Positions 16,786-25,548 of a stretch of 64,000 nt of DNA are shown here, in pieces. The DNA is from Burkholderia ambifaria AMMD (lineage in GTDB: Bacteria > Pseudomonadota > Gammaproteobacteria > Burkholderiales > Burkholderiaceae). The stretch spans positions 1,240,001 through 1,304,000 of the forward strand of contig NC_008391.1 in assembly GCF_000203915.1 (NCBI RefSeq). The letters run 5' to 3'. Within the stretch, counting starts at the first letter, position 1. Each line of letters begins with the position of its first letter. The position numbers and the translations under genes were made by a program. Under the pieces are notes generated by a model. The model saw nothing but the letters and a program-made list of their open reading frames with translations. It did no database searches and had not been told where the DNA came from.

Positions 16786-17868
16786 TTACTTATTGAATCG
16801 TTGTTCAGATTTCGAGACGATGGTTTGCATGGTGGCTTCCTCGTCGGCCAGAAGCTTGTCAAGGATGCGTCGCGCACGGACGGCTGCTGCATCGCCGGCG
16901 AGCAAGACTGGTTTTAGAGACCAGAAATCCGCCTCTCCAATCATGTGTTGCTGTGCTTCGAGCATCGGGAGGTCCTCATTCTGGAAAGGATGGACGAGCC
17001 CCGAGACAAAGTCCTCTGCACGTTGCATCCCGTCGTCACCCATGGAGAGCGGATTGGACACGGCAAACCAGTAATGCGTCGTCGATGCCGTCTCAGGAGA
17101 GAAGATGTGGGCGATCTTGTTGGAGACACCTTCGGAACGAGGCTTGCCTGTCGCGACTGAGCCGGCGTCAAGGAGCATGTGCGCTGGTGCGTCCCACCGA
17201 ACGTCAATCCATCGGTCGACCGGTGTGCCAACGGGAATTCGGCGTTGGCGATAGAGGAATTCGGGCATGATGTCCCCGACCGTTTGTCGCATCGAATAAA
17301 CCGTGTTGCCCTCCTGAACGACGCTCGTGATTGCGTCCGCAACCGATGAACTACCCAGCGTTCCCGGATGTAGATACTGAATGTGACTCAAATCCAAAAT
17401 GTTGTCCGTCTCGAGAACGTAGTTCGCTTTTACGTGAAGGTACCGCTTGGCGACATGGCTGAGCTGGGGATCGAGGCACGAGAAGTCCGGTATCTTGGAT
17501 GAGTCTGCTATCGATGCTTCGCCCATCCAGATCCAGATAAGAGAGTATTTTTCAACGACCGGATACGTTTTTAGCTGAGCCGCCTTCGGGACAACGCCCC
17601 CACCGTGGGGGTTCCGCGTGCACTGGCCACTGCCATCAAATTCGAGGCCGTGGTATGGGCATTGAACACCGTTCGGAAGTTTCTTTCCGAGGTGTAGTGG
17701 CGCGAAGCGATGGGGACAACGGTTCGAGACGGCCTGTACTTCGCCTCGATCATTTCGGAAAAGAAGTACAGACTCGTTCAGCAATGTGCGTTGGAAAAGC
17801 TCGTCGGCCTTGACTTCGCTATCCCACGCGGCCACATACCACGCGTTTCTCAAAAATGGGCGCTTCAT
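16786..17868 (-). CDS. Rieske-type aromatic-ring oxygenase (VanA-like)
   Basis: 360 residues from ATG 17868, with GGACAG 5 bases upstream. The Rieske centre is Cys51-x-His53 (CPHRFAP) and Cys70-x2-His73 (CPYHG). The mononuclear iron site is DNILDLSHIQYLHPG with His162 and His167. This layout fits vanillate O-demethylase and related O- or N-demethylating oxygenases. Together with the VanB-like reductase it forms a complete two-component system. The substrate is not evident; a methoxylated aromatic acid is the usual case, and N-demethylation is an alternative. Confidence 0.92.
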   Translation of the reverse strand: MKRPFLRNAWYVAAWDSEVKADELFQRTLLNESVLLFRNDRGEVQAVSNRCPHRFAPLHLGKKLPNGVQCPYHGLEFDGSGQCTRNPHGGGVVPKAAQLKTYPVVEKYSLIWIWMGEASIADSSKIPDFSCLDPQLSHVAKRYLHVKANYVLETDNILDLSHIQYLHPGTLGSSSVADAITSVVQEGNTVYSMRQTVGDIMPEFLYRQRRIPVGTPVDRWIDVRWDAPAHMLLDAGSVATGKPRSEGVSNKIAHIFSPETASTTHYWFAVSNPLSMGDDGMQRAEDFVSGLVHPFQNEDLPMLEAQQHMIGEADFWSLKPVLLAGDAAAVRARRILDKLLADEEATMQTIVSKSEQRFNK

Positions 17869-18652
17869 GTTCTGTCCAGGTCGCATTTAATACAAGTACT
17901 ACGAAAGAAAAAGCTTCGGAATTCCCTATTGGTGCAATCCGGTAGCCAGCATTTCGGAGATCGCTGTTCGCGTGGTGTCCGAATACAGCGTTCTGTTCTG
18001 ATACAGCGCTCGTTGCGACACTTTTCCGGGCGCATGGGGCCCTCTTAGGTTCGTCGACTCGAGGCTACGTTTACGCCAAGGTTAGGAGAGACGGTCGATC
18101 TAGGGAAATGGTATTTTTCGTGGAAATCAATCGACGCGGTCGATTGATGCTGCATTGTTCGACTTCCCGGTGACCTCACATACGGCACTGTCGCTAGCCT
18201 GCTCGGGGAACTCGAGAGCCCATCGGCGGCTCCAGCGCCTGAAGGCACGAACGGCCGACTCCGGTTCGCCTTTGCATTGGTTTCAGGCGCGTGCCCTCAA
18301 TGAGTTTGGCCCGGATGCATCGCCTTGGCGTTGCGGAGCCGTCGCGCCCAGGACGCTGGGGCTGATGTCTTGATCGATTGGTTGAGAAACAGGCCGAGGA
18401 GATTTGAGGGCAAAGCCGTCGTGCATGGCGGTGCAGCACGCGCAGGTCGGACGACTGCTCGCGCCACTGTCTGAACGGTGGCAGCGTGCCGGCGAATGCG
18501 TGACGCGTATGCTCGACGGATCGCAAAGCTCGGCCCCACGGGCACCGCTAGCGCACGAGTTTGAGCTGGAAGCGAGGCGCTCATCGGCCCGCGCAGCGCC
18601 AAATCCTGATGGTGTGAGGCTCGTGGGAACCAGCTGCGCAGGAACAACTCCG
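17869..18652. other. 784-base gap upstream of the Rieske oxygenase gene
   Basis: No convincing protein gene is seen. The left part must hold the oxygenase promoter; it includes two copies of ATACAGCG (near 17982 and 18000) and a strong palindrome at 18126-18148. The right part (about 18200-18650) is higher in GC and has open frames on both strands without recognisable domains, possibly decayed foreign DNA. Confidence 0.5.
18126..18148. promoter_or_regulatory. Perfect palindrome, candidate operator of the Rieske oxygenase genes
   Basis: ATCAATCGAC (18126-18135) and GTCGATTGAT (18139-18148) are perfect 10-base arms around a 3-base centre. It lies 258 bases upstream of the oxygenase start, in the only gap that can hold its promoter. 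A dimeric regulator site is likely; which regulator binds is unknown. Confidence 0.5.
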
Positions 18653-19549
18653 CTAAAGCCGCTGTTCCGACTGATGGGCGCACTGTCGTTTCAGTATGTC
18701 GGCGAAGGCCTTCGAGGTCGCGCTCTGTGGTCCATCTTGTTTTTGCAGGAGCACGGGCGTGCGAATGGGCTTGGGGTCGACGATTCGGACAACGGCAAAA
18801 TCGCTTACGGCCTTGGACAGAAACTCGGAGCCAATAGTGGGAATGCGAAGTGAGCGGGACAGTTCGAACATTGGCACGATGGAGTTGATTTCCGCGACGG
18901 GCGTAGGTTGAGCATGCACGGCACGAAAGCACGCATTCAGAATGTGCCGTGCCCCCACTTCAGCAGACGGAAGAATGAGCGGCTGACGATGGAGCTCGAC
19001 CATGCGGATACGTCGTCGCTTTGCGAGAGGATGATTCAACGGAGCAAAGATGACGAGTTCCTCGTTGAAGAGCGGTTCGAACCAAAGTCCACCCGTGTCG
19101 GATGGTGTATAGCAGATGCCGACGTCTAGCTGGCCGTTTCGCACGCGTTCTTCGATCGACTTGCCTGGCAACTCGGCGATTGTCACGTGAACGGTCGGGT
19201 TTTGCGTGAGGAATTCCGAAACGCAGCCGGGCAACAAGCGAACGTTGAAGGTTGAAGTCGTCCCGATACGCAATTCGCCTGAAAGCTCGGAGATGCAATT
19301 TCTTAGTGAGACGATGCCGCTGTCAAGTTCGCCCAAGGTGCGAGCAACAGTTCCCAGAAATTGCTTACCGTCCCGATTGAGCGTGACGCGCTTGCCAACC
19401 CGGTCGAACAATTCGACTTTGAGTTCATCTTCGAGCTGCTTAATGGTGTGAGACAGGGTGGATTGACTGACATGTAACTGCTTCGCCGCTTGCGTGAAGT
19501 TAGCGCACTCAGCCAGTACGTTGAAGGAGCGCAGGTGTCGCAATTCCAT
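18653..19549 (-). CDS. LysR family transcriptional regulator
   Basis: 298 residues from ATG 19549, with AAGGA 6 bases upstream. The N-terminus is a standard LysR helix-turn-helix (MELRHLRSFNVLAECANFTQ, then AAKQLHVSQSTLSHTIKQLE). The rest is a periplasmic-binding-like effector domain (GELRIGTTSTFNVRLLPGCV). It most resembles the CynR/CbbR branch. It sits on the same strand upstream of the oxygenase genes, separated by 784 bases, and shares their lower GC, so it probably controls them. Directly repeated GCGAATTGAC motifs lie upstream. Confidence 0.9.
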   Translation of the reverse strand: MELRHLRSFNVLAECANFTQAAKQLHVSQSTLSHTIKQLEDELKVELFDRVGKRVTLNRDGKQFLGTVARTLGELDSGIVSLRNCISELSGELRIGTTSTFNVRLLPGCVSEFLTQNPTVHVTIAELPGKSIEERVRNGQLDVGICYTPSDTGGLWFEPLFNEELVIFAPLNHPLAKRRRIRMVELHRQPLILPSAEVGARHILNACFRAVHAQPTPVAEINSIVPMFELSRSLRIPTIGSEFLSKAVSDFAVVRIVDPKPIRTPVLLQKQDGPQSATSKAFADILKRQCAHQSEQRL

Positions 19550-19710
19550 GGTTATCCTTGGGGAAGCTTGCGTCGATCTATCGTGGCGAACGTGGTACAC
19601 CCGCGGTCCGCTGTCAGCGCCGCGCGGGCGTGGCGTCGTAGCCGGCCGCATTGCGTGCCGGGAATCGTCCATAAGATCAGGGCCTTACGGTCGGGCCCGA
19701 AGTCTATGAC

Positions 19711-19749
19711 GCGAATTGACAAATTTAATCCGGACGTATGCGAATTGAC
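19711..19749. promoter_or_regulatory. Direct repeat upstream of the LysR gene
   Basis: GCGAATTGAC occurs at 19711-19720 and again at 19740-19749, 29 bases apart, about 160-200 bases upstream of the LysR start. Spacing near three helical turns puts both on one DNA face. A regulator site is possible; no palindromic T-N11-A LysR motif was confirmed. Confidence 0.3.
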
Positions 19750-19880
19750 GACATTATTTTGGCGGGACCGTCAATAAAGTCGTCAACTTGCGGGCCGCAA
19801 GCCTTGATCTACGACGATTCTGGAGTGAGAGATTTATTTTGGTCTACGGCGGCTGGCACGACGGCCGGACTCGGCGTGCG

Positions 19881-20030
19881 CTACAGGCGCCGATCGACGT
19901 CCATCCGGTGATATGCAGAATGCGGATCACGTCCAGAGTATCGGCCGATTGCCGAGAGAACACCACCGGCGACCAGGTGACGCGTCTGGCTGGCGCCTCC
20001 ACGAGTCGGTCGCCAAACCACTCGCGGCGC
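19881..20030 (-). pseudogene. Frameshifted C-terminal remnant of a RelE/ParE-type toxin
   Basis: One minus-strand frame reads RVTWSPVVFSRQSADTLDV, then IRILH. A shift of two bases gives HRMDVDRRL followed by a stop (19881-19883). VIRILHxRMDVDxxL plus stop is the usual C-terminal ending of ParE-type toxins of about 95-100 residues. No intact N-terminus and no antitoxin gene is seen. The shift breaks the gene, so it is called a pseudogene. The assignment relies on the C-terminal pattern only. Confidence 0.5.
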
Positions 20031-20796
20031 GCCGGCCGCTCACGCTGCAGGGCTATTGTCCGGCGATTCGGGATCCGGTAAGAACGTCACCTGGCTGAGC
20101 GGCACGACGAAATTCGGCAACCAGTCGGTTTCGATCATGTCGTGGCGCCCAGTCGGCCCCGCGCGCGGCAAGGCTCGTCGGCGTGACTGTGATCGCGTCG
20201 TAGATCAGCCCCGACGCATCCGCCGACGTGAAGGTCGCGCGCCCCCCCGGCGCGCATTTCAGCGCCTCGCCCGCAGGCCGGCGCCGTCGAGGTGCTACGC
20301 TGCGCGAGCCAGAGCAACGATGCCGGCGTTGTGTCCCATATGAACCCGTGCGTTCACACGCATTTGCTCGACGTGGCGGAACAGATTCTCGGCAGAGGGT
20401 TGTACATGCATGCAAGTGAAATCGACGCGCTTGCGCGCGCGGTGCAACGTGCCCCGAAACACCCCGCCGATATGCGCTTACGGGGCCTCGGTTGTCGACG
20501 AACCGGAGGCAGGCGTCGACCGGCCGGTTTTTGCCCGAACCGAGTCACACGATCTGACGCCGTCCGGCGCCGGCAATGGCGCCGGCAATGGCGCCGTCAT
20601 CGCCGTGATGGAACAACGACTGGTGTTCGAAACGCTCCGTTGTCTCGAGCCCCGCATGCCGGAGATTCTCTGGCTCGGCCTGCGCCAGCATCAGCGGCGA
20701 TGGCGGGTTCTGGTGTTTGAAGTCAAACGAAACGAACGGAATAAACGCATCGGCCGCTCCGTTTACTAACGTCCCAATCGTGTTCGGAGCCCAGTC

Positions 20797-21870
20797 ATGA
20801 AACAGGTCCATACAACGCTCGGCGCTGCGATGATCGCATTCGTGCTGACCAGCGTCGTCGCATGCGGCAATTCATCCCACGTCAGTCAGTACAAGGTCGA
20901 TGTACTGGTTTCCGACGGTGCCCTGCCCGCTGCTCACGTGGATACAAACCTGAAGAATCCGTGGGGCATTGCATTCAATCCCAGGGGTTTTGTGTGGGTC
21001 GCGGATAACGGGACGCAGCACGCAACGCTCTATGACGGCAATGGCGTACCGCAATCGCTCGTCGTGACGATCCCCGCCGGCTCGCAAGGCGACGCCTCCC
21101 CCACGGGCATCGTATTCAATGGCACGTCGGACTTCGTGGTGAGCCAGGGCACAAAATCGGGGCCGGCATCCTTCATTTTCGTCGGCGAGGGCGGAACGAT
21201 CACCGCCTGGTCGCCAGCCGTCAATCCGACCTCGGCCGTCACCGTGTTCGACAGCGGCGGCAGCGCCGTCTACAAAGGGCTCGCCATGGCCAGCAACAAC
21301 GGCGCGAATTTCCTGTACGCAACGGACTTCCACAACAACAGGATCGATGTTTTCGACAGGACCTTCACAAAGGTGACGACGACCGGTGCATTTCAAGATC
21401 CCGCTTTGCCGGCCGGGTTTGCGCCGTTTGGAATTCAGGCGATCAACTCGAAACTTTACGTTGCTTATGCAAAGCAGGATGCGGCAGCACACGACGACGT
21501 CGCTGGTGCAGGATTGGGTTTGATCGACGTGTTCAGCCCATCGGGACAATTCATTCAACGCTTCGCCTCCGGCGAACCGTTGAATGCGCCGTGGGGCATG
21601 GCGCCTGCACCCGCGAATTTCGGCCGCTTCAGCAACACCGTTCTGATCGGCAACTTCGGTGACGGCATGATCCACGCGTTCGATGCGACGTCAGGCATGC
21701 TGCGCGGGACCCTGCAGCAACCCGACGGCAAGGCGATCGTCGAGCCGGGGCTGTGGGGCATCGCATTCGGCAACGGCCTCAACAATCAACCTGTCAATAC
21801 GCTGTTTTTTGCTGCCGGCCCCAATGACGAAGCCGACGGTGTCTATGGCCGCATCGACGTCGGCCCGTGA
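20797..21870 (+). CDS. TIGR03118 family beta-propeller lipoprotein
   Basis: 357 residues. A lipoprotein signal peptide ends with SVVAC (Cys23). The mature part has repeated NHL-like beta-propeller blades (LKNPWGIAFNPRGFVWVADN, FLYATDFHNNRIDVFDRTF and NAPWGMAPAPANFG). This is the TIGR03118 family, found in proteobacteria, with no established function. It is anchored in the outer or inner membrane facing the periplasm. The cupredoxin gene follows after 75 bases in the same direction, so the two may form a small operon. Confidence 0.88.
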   Translation: MKQVHTTLGAAMIAFVLTSVVACGNSSHVSQYKVDVLVSDGALPAAHVDTNLKNPWGIAFNPRGFVWVADNGTQHATLYDGNGVPQSLVVTIPAGSQGDASPTGIVFNGTSDFVVSQGTKSGPASFIFVGEGGTITAWSPAVNPTSAVTVFDSGGSAVYKGLAMASNNGANFLYATDFHNNRIDVFDRTFTKVTTTGAFQDPALPAGFAPFGIQAINSKLYVAYAKQDAAAHDDVAGAGLGLIDVFSPSGQFIQRFASGEPLNAPWGMAPAPANFGRFSNTVLIGNFGDGMIHAFDATSGMLRGTLQQPDGKAIVEPGLWGIAFGNGLNNQPVNTLFFAAGPNDEADGVYGRIDVGP

Positions 21871-21945
21871 GCGTTCTCGCCGGGATTGCTTGCGGCAATC
21901 GCTCGACGCCGGATAGGCGCGTTGTTTCGATGCAAAGGAGGCCCC

Positions 21946-22362
21946 ATGGACGCCGCCCACAGAATCGCCGTCGTCGCCAGTGTGACTGCCCTCGGCATGA
22001 CATCGCATCCCGGCTGGGCGGAGCAAACCGTCAACGCGACGTTGCGTTCGAATTCGATCCAGCTCGACACACACAACATGAAAGCGGGTCGCGTCACGTT
22101 CGATGTCAAAAATGCCGTCGACAACAACATGGAGCACGAACTCGTCTTGCTCAGGACCAATCTCTCGGATGATGCACTTCCTGTCCGCAGAGGGCAGGTG
22201 CTGGAGCACAGGTTGAGAAAGATCGGCGAAGTCGAAGACATCGCCCCGGGAACGAGCAAGCGCGCGTCATTCAAGCTCACGCCCGGCCACTACGTGCTGA
22301 TCTGCAACAAGCCGGGACATTATGTTGCGGGCATGCACACGGCGCTTGTCGTGACGCCGTAA
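21946..22362 (+). CDS. Periplasmic cupredoxin-domain protein
   Basis: 138 residues from ATG 21946, with AAAGGAGG 5-6 bases upstream; an upstream in-frame ATG at 21886 lacks a ribosome site. A signal peptide (MDAAHRIAVVASVTALGM) is cleaved near WAEQ. The blue-copper ligand set is visible: His in NNMEHELVL, then Cys, His and Met in CNKPGHYVAGMH. It resembles plastocyanin/sulfocyanin-like electron carriers. Placed after the TIGR03118 gene; its redox partner is not evident. Confidence 0.85.
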   Translation: MDAAHRIAVVASVTALGMTSHPGWAEQTVNATLRSNSIQLDTHNMKAGRVTFDVKNAVDNNMEHELVLLRTNLSDDALPVRRGQVLEHRLRKIGEVEDIAPGTSKRASFKLTPGHYVLICNKPGHYVAGMHTALVVTP

Positions 22363-22853
22363 GTCACTGCAGCGGCCCCGAAAGACAGCCCGGAAGCGCC
22401 GCCGTGCGATCGGAACAGGAGACTTCGCCGCGCGGCGCGGCCAGGCATGTGCGCCGCTGACCTCGGCTCCTGTTCAGTTCGTCCGTCGCGCAGCGCCGCT
22501 CGGCGTCACGCCGACGGATGCCCTTGTGCTGCTGCCCCCACCCCTTTTCAACGTGTCGTTTGAGCCGCCGGTCTATTGGCACGCTCGGCCGCGGTACTCA
22601 TCGCTTCCTTCGCGCCCATACCGGAACTTCTCAAGGAGTCGTAGATGGAATTGAGCAGCACCGGCGAAGCTTGATACGCTGGCTTTTCCAGCATTCCCAA
22701 AGAGCGCAACTTGAGTTCGTCGGCCTGCGGCCGCGTCGCTTTTCTCCTATCCGGTCCCGACGGATAATGAACGCCTGCATGCGTTGCCGTCGCCGTCGGG
22801 CTGCCCGCGCCACGCCGGCAAGCGACGCAGTATCGACGCAAGGAGGCTTCCGC
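22363..22853. other. 490-base gap between accessory and core-like blocks
   Basis: This gap marks the change from the lower-GC cupredoxin region to typical Burkholderia codon use. It holds one possible small minus-strand gene (22548-22694) and the promoter of the DUF2945 gene. Nothing else is recognised. Confidence 0.4.
22548..22694 (-). CDS. Possible 48-residue protein
   Basis: A short frame starting at ATG 22694 encodes a protein rich in helix-forming residues: LLNSIYDSLRSSGMGAKEAM followed by STAAERANR. Its even, non-GC-artefact amino acid composition resembles real coding sequence rather than a shadow frame. The ribosome site is poor (GGGA directly before the ATG), and TTG codons upstream could serve as starts. 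No domain is recognised. Confidence 0.4.
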   Translation of the reverse strand: MLEKPAYQASPVLLNSIYDSLRSSGMGAKEAMSTAAERANRPAAQTTR

Positions 22854-23081
22854 ATGACGCATCCATTCAAACTGGGCGACCACGTCCGCTGGAATTCCGA
22901 AGCCGGTTACGTGACGGGCACGATCATTGCGATCCACACGCAGGATTTCGACTACAAAGGGCATCGCCATCGCGCGTCGCCCGACGATCCGCAATACGAG
23001 ATCAAGAGCGACCGAACCGACCACATCGCCGCGCATCGCGGCCGCGTGCTCGAACGCATAGCAGGCAAGGACGACGCATGA
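22854..23081 (+). CDS. DUF2945 family protein
   Basis: 75 residues from ATG 22854, preceded by AGGAGG. The sequence FKLGDHVRWNSEAGYVTGTI, with ASPDDPQYEIKSDRTDHIAAHR downstream, is the DUF2945 (HVA1 Tudor-like) signature, a small beta-barrel of unknown role. Its stop overlaps the DUF488 start (ATGA at 23078-23081), so both genes are translationally coupled. Confidence 0.9.
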   Translation: MTHPFKLGDHVRWNSEAGYVTGTIIAIHTQDFDYKGHRHRASPDDPQYEIKSDRTDHIAAHRGRVLERIAGKDDA

Positions 23082-23656
23082 CGCTCCCGTTCTACACGAT
23101 CGGCCATTCGAACCGCACGCTCGACGAGTTCGTCGAGATGCTCGACGCGGTCGATATCGCGCTGCTTGCCGATATCCGCAAGATGACGCGCTCGCGCACG
23201 AATCCGCAGTTCAACGAAGCGACGCTGCCCGACGCGCTGGCCGCCGTCGATATCGCGTACGAGCACATCGCGGAGCTCGGCGGCCTGCGTGGCAAGTCGC
23301 GCGACGTGCCCGACGAGGTCAACGACTTCTGGACCAATCGCAGTTTCCATCGCTACGCCGACTACGCGCTGTCGCCCGAGTTTCGAGCCGGCCTCGACCG
23401 GCTGATCGAACAAGGGCACCGGCAACGCTGCGCGATCATGTGTTCGGAAGCCGTGTGGTGGCGGTGTCACCGGCGCATCGTGTCCGACTATCTGATCGCG
23501 CGCGGCGAAACGGTGCTGCACATCATGGGCCGCAATCGCGTCGAGCCCGCGCGTCTCACGGCCGGCGCGGTGATCCGGGACGACGGCACGATCGTCTATC
23601 CGGACGTCGACAGCGATGCGGCTGACGACGGCACCGCCGGGGAACCGAACGAGTAA
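23078..23656 (+). CDS. DUF488 family protein
   Basis: 192 residues beginning MTLPFYTIGHSNRTLDEF. The DUF488 features are the N-terminal TIGHSNR, the DIRKMTRSR segment and the cysteine cluster CAIMCSEAVWWRCHRR, which suggests a redox or metal-linked role. Function in bacteria is not established. It overlaps the DUF2945 gene by four bases, a pairing seen often in Burkholderia. Confidence 0.88.
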   Translation: MTLPFYTIGHSNRTLDEFVEMLDAVDIALLADIRKMTRSRTNPQFNEATLPDALAAVDIAYEHIAELGGLRGKSRDVPDEVNDFWTNRSFHRYADYALSPEFRAGLDRLIEQGHRQRCAIMCSEAVWWRCHRRIVSDYLIARGETVLHIMGRNRVEPARLTAGAVIRDDGTIVYPDVDSDAADDGTAGEPNE

Positions 23657-23869
23657 CGCGGCGCGAGTCGTGCTCGTGCGCATGGCCGCGATGGCCTGAC
23701 GCGCGGCACAACGGCAACGCTTCCCATCGGCCGGCCGCCCCCCTGCGCACCCGCCACACCGCGCGCTCGCCACGGTTTGCGCCGCCGCGATCCTGCATTA
23801 CCATCGGGCGATCATCGCGCGCGCCTGCTTCCGGACCGCGCACCCCGCCACCTCCGCGCTCCATCACCG

Positions 23870-24607
23870 ATGCTCGCTCTCATCATCATCGCCGGCCTGT
23901 GGGCCGGCCTGCAGAATGCCCTCGCGGGCGGCGGCTCGTTCGTCACGCTGCCCGCGCTGATCCTATCGGGCATGTCGCCGCTCGCGGCGAACATCACGTC
24001 GACGGTCGCGCTGTTCCCCGGTCAGGTCACGACGGGCTGGGCGAGCCGAAACATGGTGCGCGGCGCGGGCAAGCTGCCGTTTCGCGCGCTGTTCGCGATC
24101 AGCGTGGTCGGCGGTGCACTCGGCGGGCTGCTGCTCCTGAAAACTCCGTCATCGATCTTCTCGCACCTCGTGCCGTGGCTCGTGCTGTTCGCGACGGTCG
24201 TGTTCGCGTGGGGCAGCTTCTTCCGCAAGCCGGGCGTGGACACGCAGCATCTCGGCCCCGTCACGGCCGCGATCGCGCAGTTCCTGATCGCGATCTACGG
24301 CGGCTACTTCGGCGGCGGCATCGGCTTCCTGATGATGGCCGCACTGACGATGGCCGGCCTGTCGCCGCGTCACGCGATGTCGACCAAGAACGCGCTCGCG
24401 GGCGTGATGAACGCGTCGGCGGTCGTGCTGTTCCTGACGTCACCGCACCTGCACTGGCAGGCGGCGATCGCGCTCGGCGGCGGCGCGATCGTCGGCGGCC
24501 TGCTCGGCGCGTGGGCGCTGCACCGCGTGAACGAGCGCGTGCTGCGGATTGCGATCGTGTGCATCGGCATCGCGCTGACCATCGGGCTGTTCGTCAAGCC
24601 GATCTGA
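23870..24607 (+). CDS. Sulfite exporter TauE/SafE family permease
   Basis: 245 residues from ATG 23870. The protein is almost wholly hydrophobic with eight predicted membrane segments. It has the duplicated TauE/SafE motifs GLQNALAGGGSFVTLPAL near the start and IYGGYFGGGIGFLMMAALTM in the second half. The family exports sulfite, sulfoacetate or related small anions, or imports them in some lineages. No sulfur gene is adjacent, so the substrate remains open. An upstream in-frame start would add 31 non-hydrophobic residues and is rejected. Confidence 0.9.
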   Translation: MLALIIIAGLWAGLQNALAGGGSFVTLPALILSGMSPLAANITSTVALFPGQVTTGWASRNMVRGAGKLPFRALFAISVVGGALGGLLLLKTPSSIFSHLVPWLVLFATVVFAWGSFFRKPGVDTQHLGPVTAAIAQFLIAIYGGYFGGGIGFLMMAALTMAGLSPRHAMSTKNALAGVMNASAVVLFLTSPHLHWQAAIALGGGAIVGGLLGAWALHRVNERVLRIAIVCIGIALTIGLFVKPI

Positions 24608-24733
24608 CGCACGCTCGGGCGGGCATCCGTACGTTGAGGGAAGGCGGGTAGCGGGTAATGCGCGCGCCGCGATGTCGCAGGCGCCCAGGGCGGCTCATGC
24701 GCCCCGCTCGTCAATCGTTGCAGGCGGCCACGT

Positions 24734-25312
24734 TCAACCGAACGGCCGCACGCCGATCAGCGGCCCGTGCAGGAGCAGCGCGAACACGGCCCATACGACG
24801 AGCCCGGCCGCAATCGTCACGCCATCGCCCGACAGCCTGCCGGCCGGATAGCGGACGCCGTCGCGGCGGTCGCGCGCGCGCCACACGACGAAATCGACCA
24901 GCGACCACACGAAAAATGCGCCGAACAGCACGACCGCATGCAGCGTGCCGTTCGCGAGCAGGTGCGCGACCGCCCACACCATCACGCCGGCCACCATCGG
25001 ATGGCCGACGAGCGTCTTGATGCGGTTGCGCGGCACGTAGGCCGCCGCGATCAGCACGAATGCGATCGCGGTCAGCATGCCGGTGAGGTGGCGCACGCCG
25101 ACGGGTGACACCCACAGCAGCGTCCCGTTCTGGCGGGCGATCCCGTAACCCCAGACGATCAGCACGAAGCCGACGATCGACGCGATCGCATAGGGGCCCT
25201 TCCAACGTTTCTCGCCGATCCGCTCGATGGTGACGGAGCGCCAGCCATCCGCGACGATCCGGATCGAATGCACACCGAGGAAGATCGCTAAACCGAGAAT
25301 CAGGACGAGCAT
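24734..25312 (-). CDS. NnrU family membrane protein
   Basis: 192 residues with about five to six membrane segments. The NnrU/methyltransferase-like pattern includes LGLAIFLGVHSIRI, GFVLIVWGYGIAR, HLTGMLTAIAFVLIAAAYVP, then GHPMVAGVMVWAVAHLLANG. NnrU proteins were named from denitrification gene clusters but also occur alone; a role in membrane-bound modification is suspected. There are no denitrification genes nearby. Confidence 0.9.
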   Translation of the reverse strand: MLVLILGLAIFLGVHSIRIVADGWRSVTIERIGEKRWKGPYAIASIVGFVLIVWGYGIARQNGTLLWVSPVGVRHLTGMLTAIAFVLIAAAYVPRNRIKTLVGHPMVAGVMVWAVAHLLANGTLHAVVLFGAFFVWSLVDFVVWRARDRRDGVRYPAGRLSGDGVTIAAGLVVWAVFALLLHGPLIGVRPFG

Positions 25313-25548
25313 CGGCTATCTCCGTCTGGAACGATGAGTGGGGAACATTCGCGCGGCTTTCGATGCGCCGTTCGCGAGGCCGGCGGCGACACCGGCTCGG
25401 GTTGCGCCGGGCACGGACGCAACCGCGCCGATCATAAACGCCGGGGCCGCCGTTGTGAAGTCGGCGAACCATGCGGTCCGTCAAGCCCGGCGCTTGCGGG
25501 CACCCGCCGTGGCTCGAAAGAAAGGACAAAGAAGGAAAAAGCGCCGTC

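Larger units (their letters stand above)
19550..20796. other. 1.25-kb region with gene remnants, no intact gene
   Basis: No intact gene is supported. It contains the direct repeats at 19711-19749, a frameshifted ParE-type remnant near 19881-20030, and a short 12-base tandem repeat (GGCAATGGCGCC) near 20571-20597. Both strands have open frames without domain signals; this looks like a decayed junction between the accessory blocks. Confidence 0.5.

Noticed and set aside
18194..18650. Possible decayed transposase or other gene
   Set aside because: Open frames exist on both strands, but none shows a recognisable motif; no terminal repeats were found.
20053..20415. 120-codon minus-strand frame as an antitoxin partner of the ParE remnant
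   Set aside because: Lacks an antitoxin-like DNA-binding motif and its first half is Arg/Cys-rich like a shadow frame.
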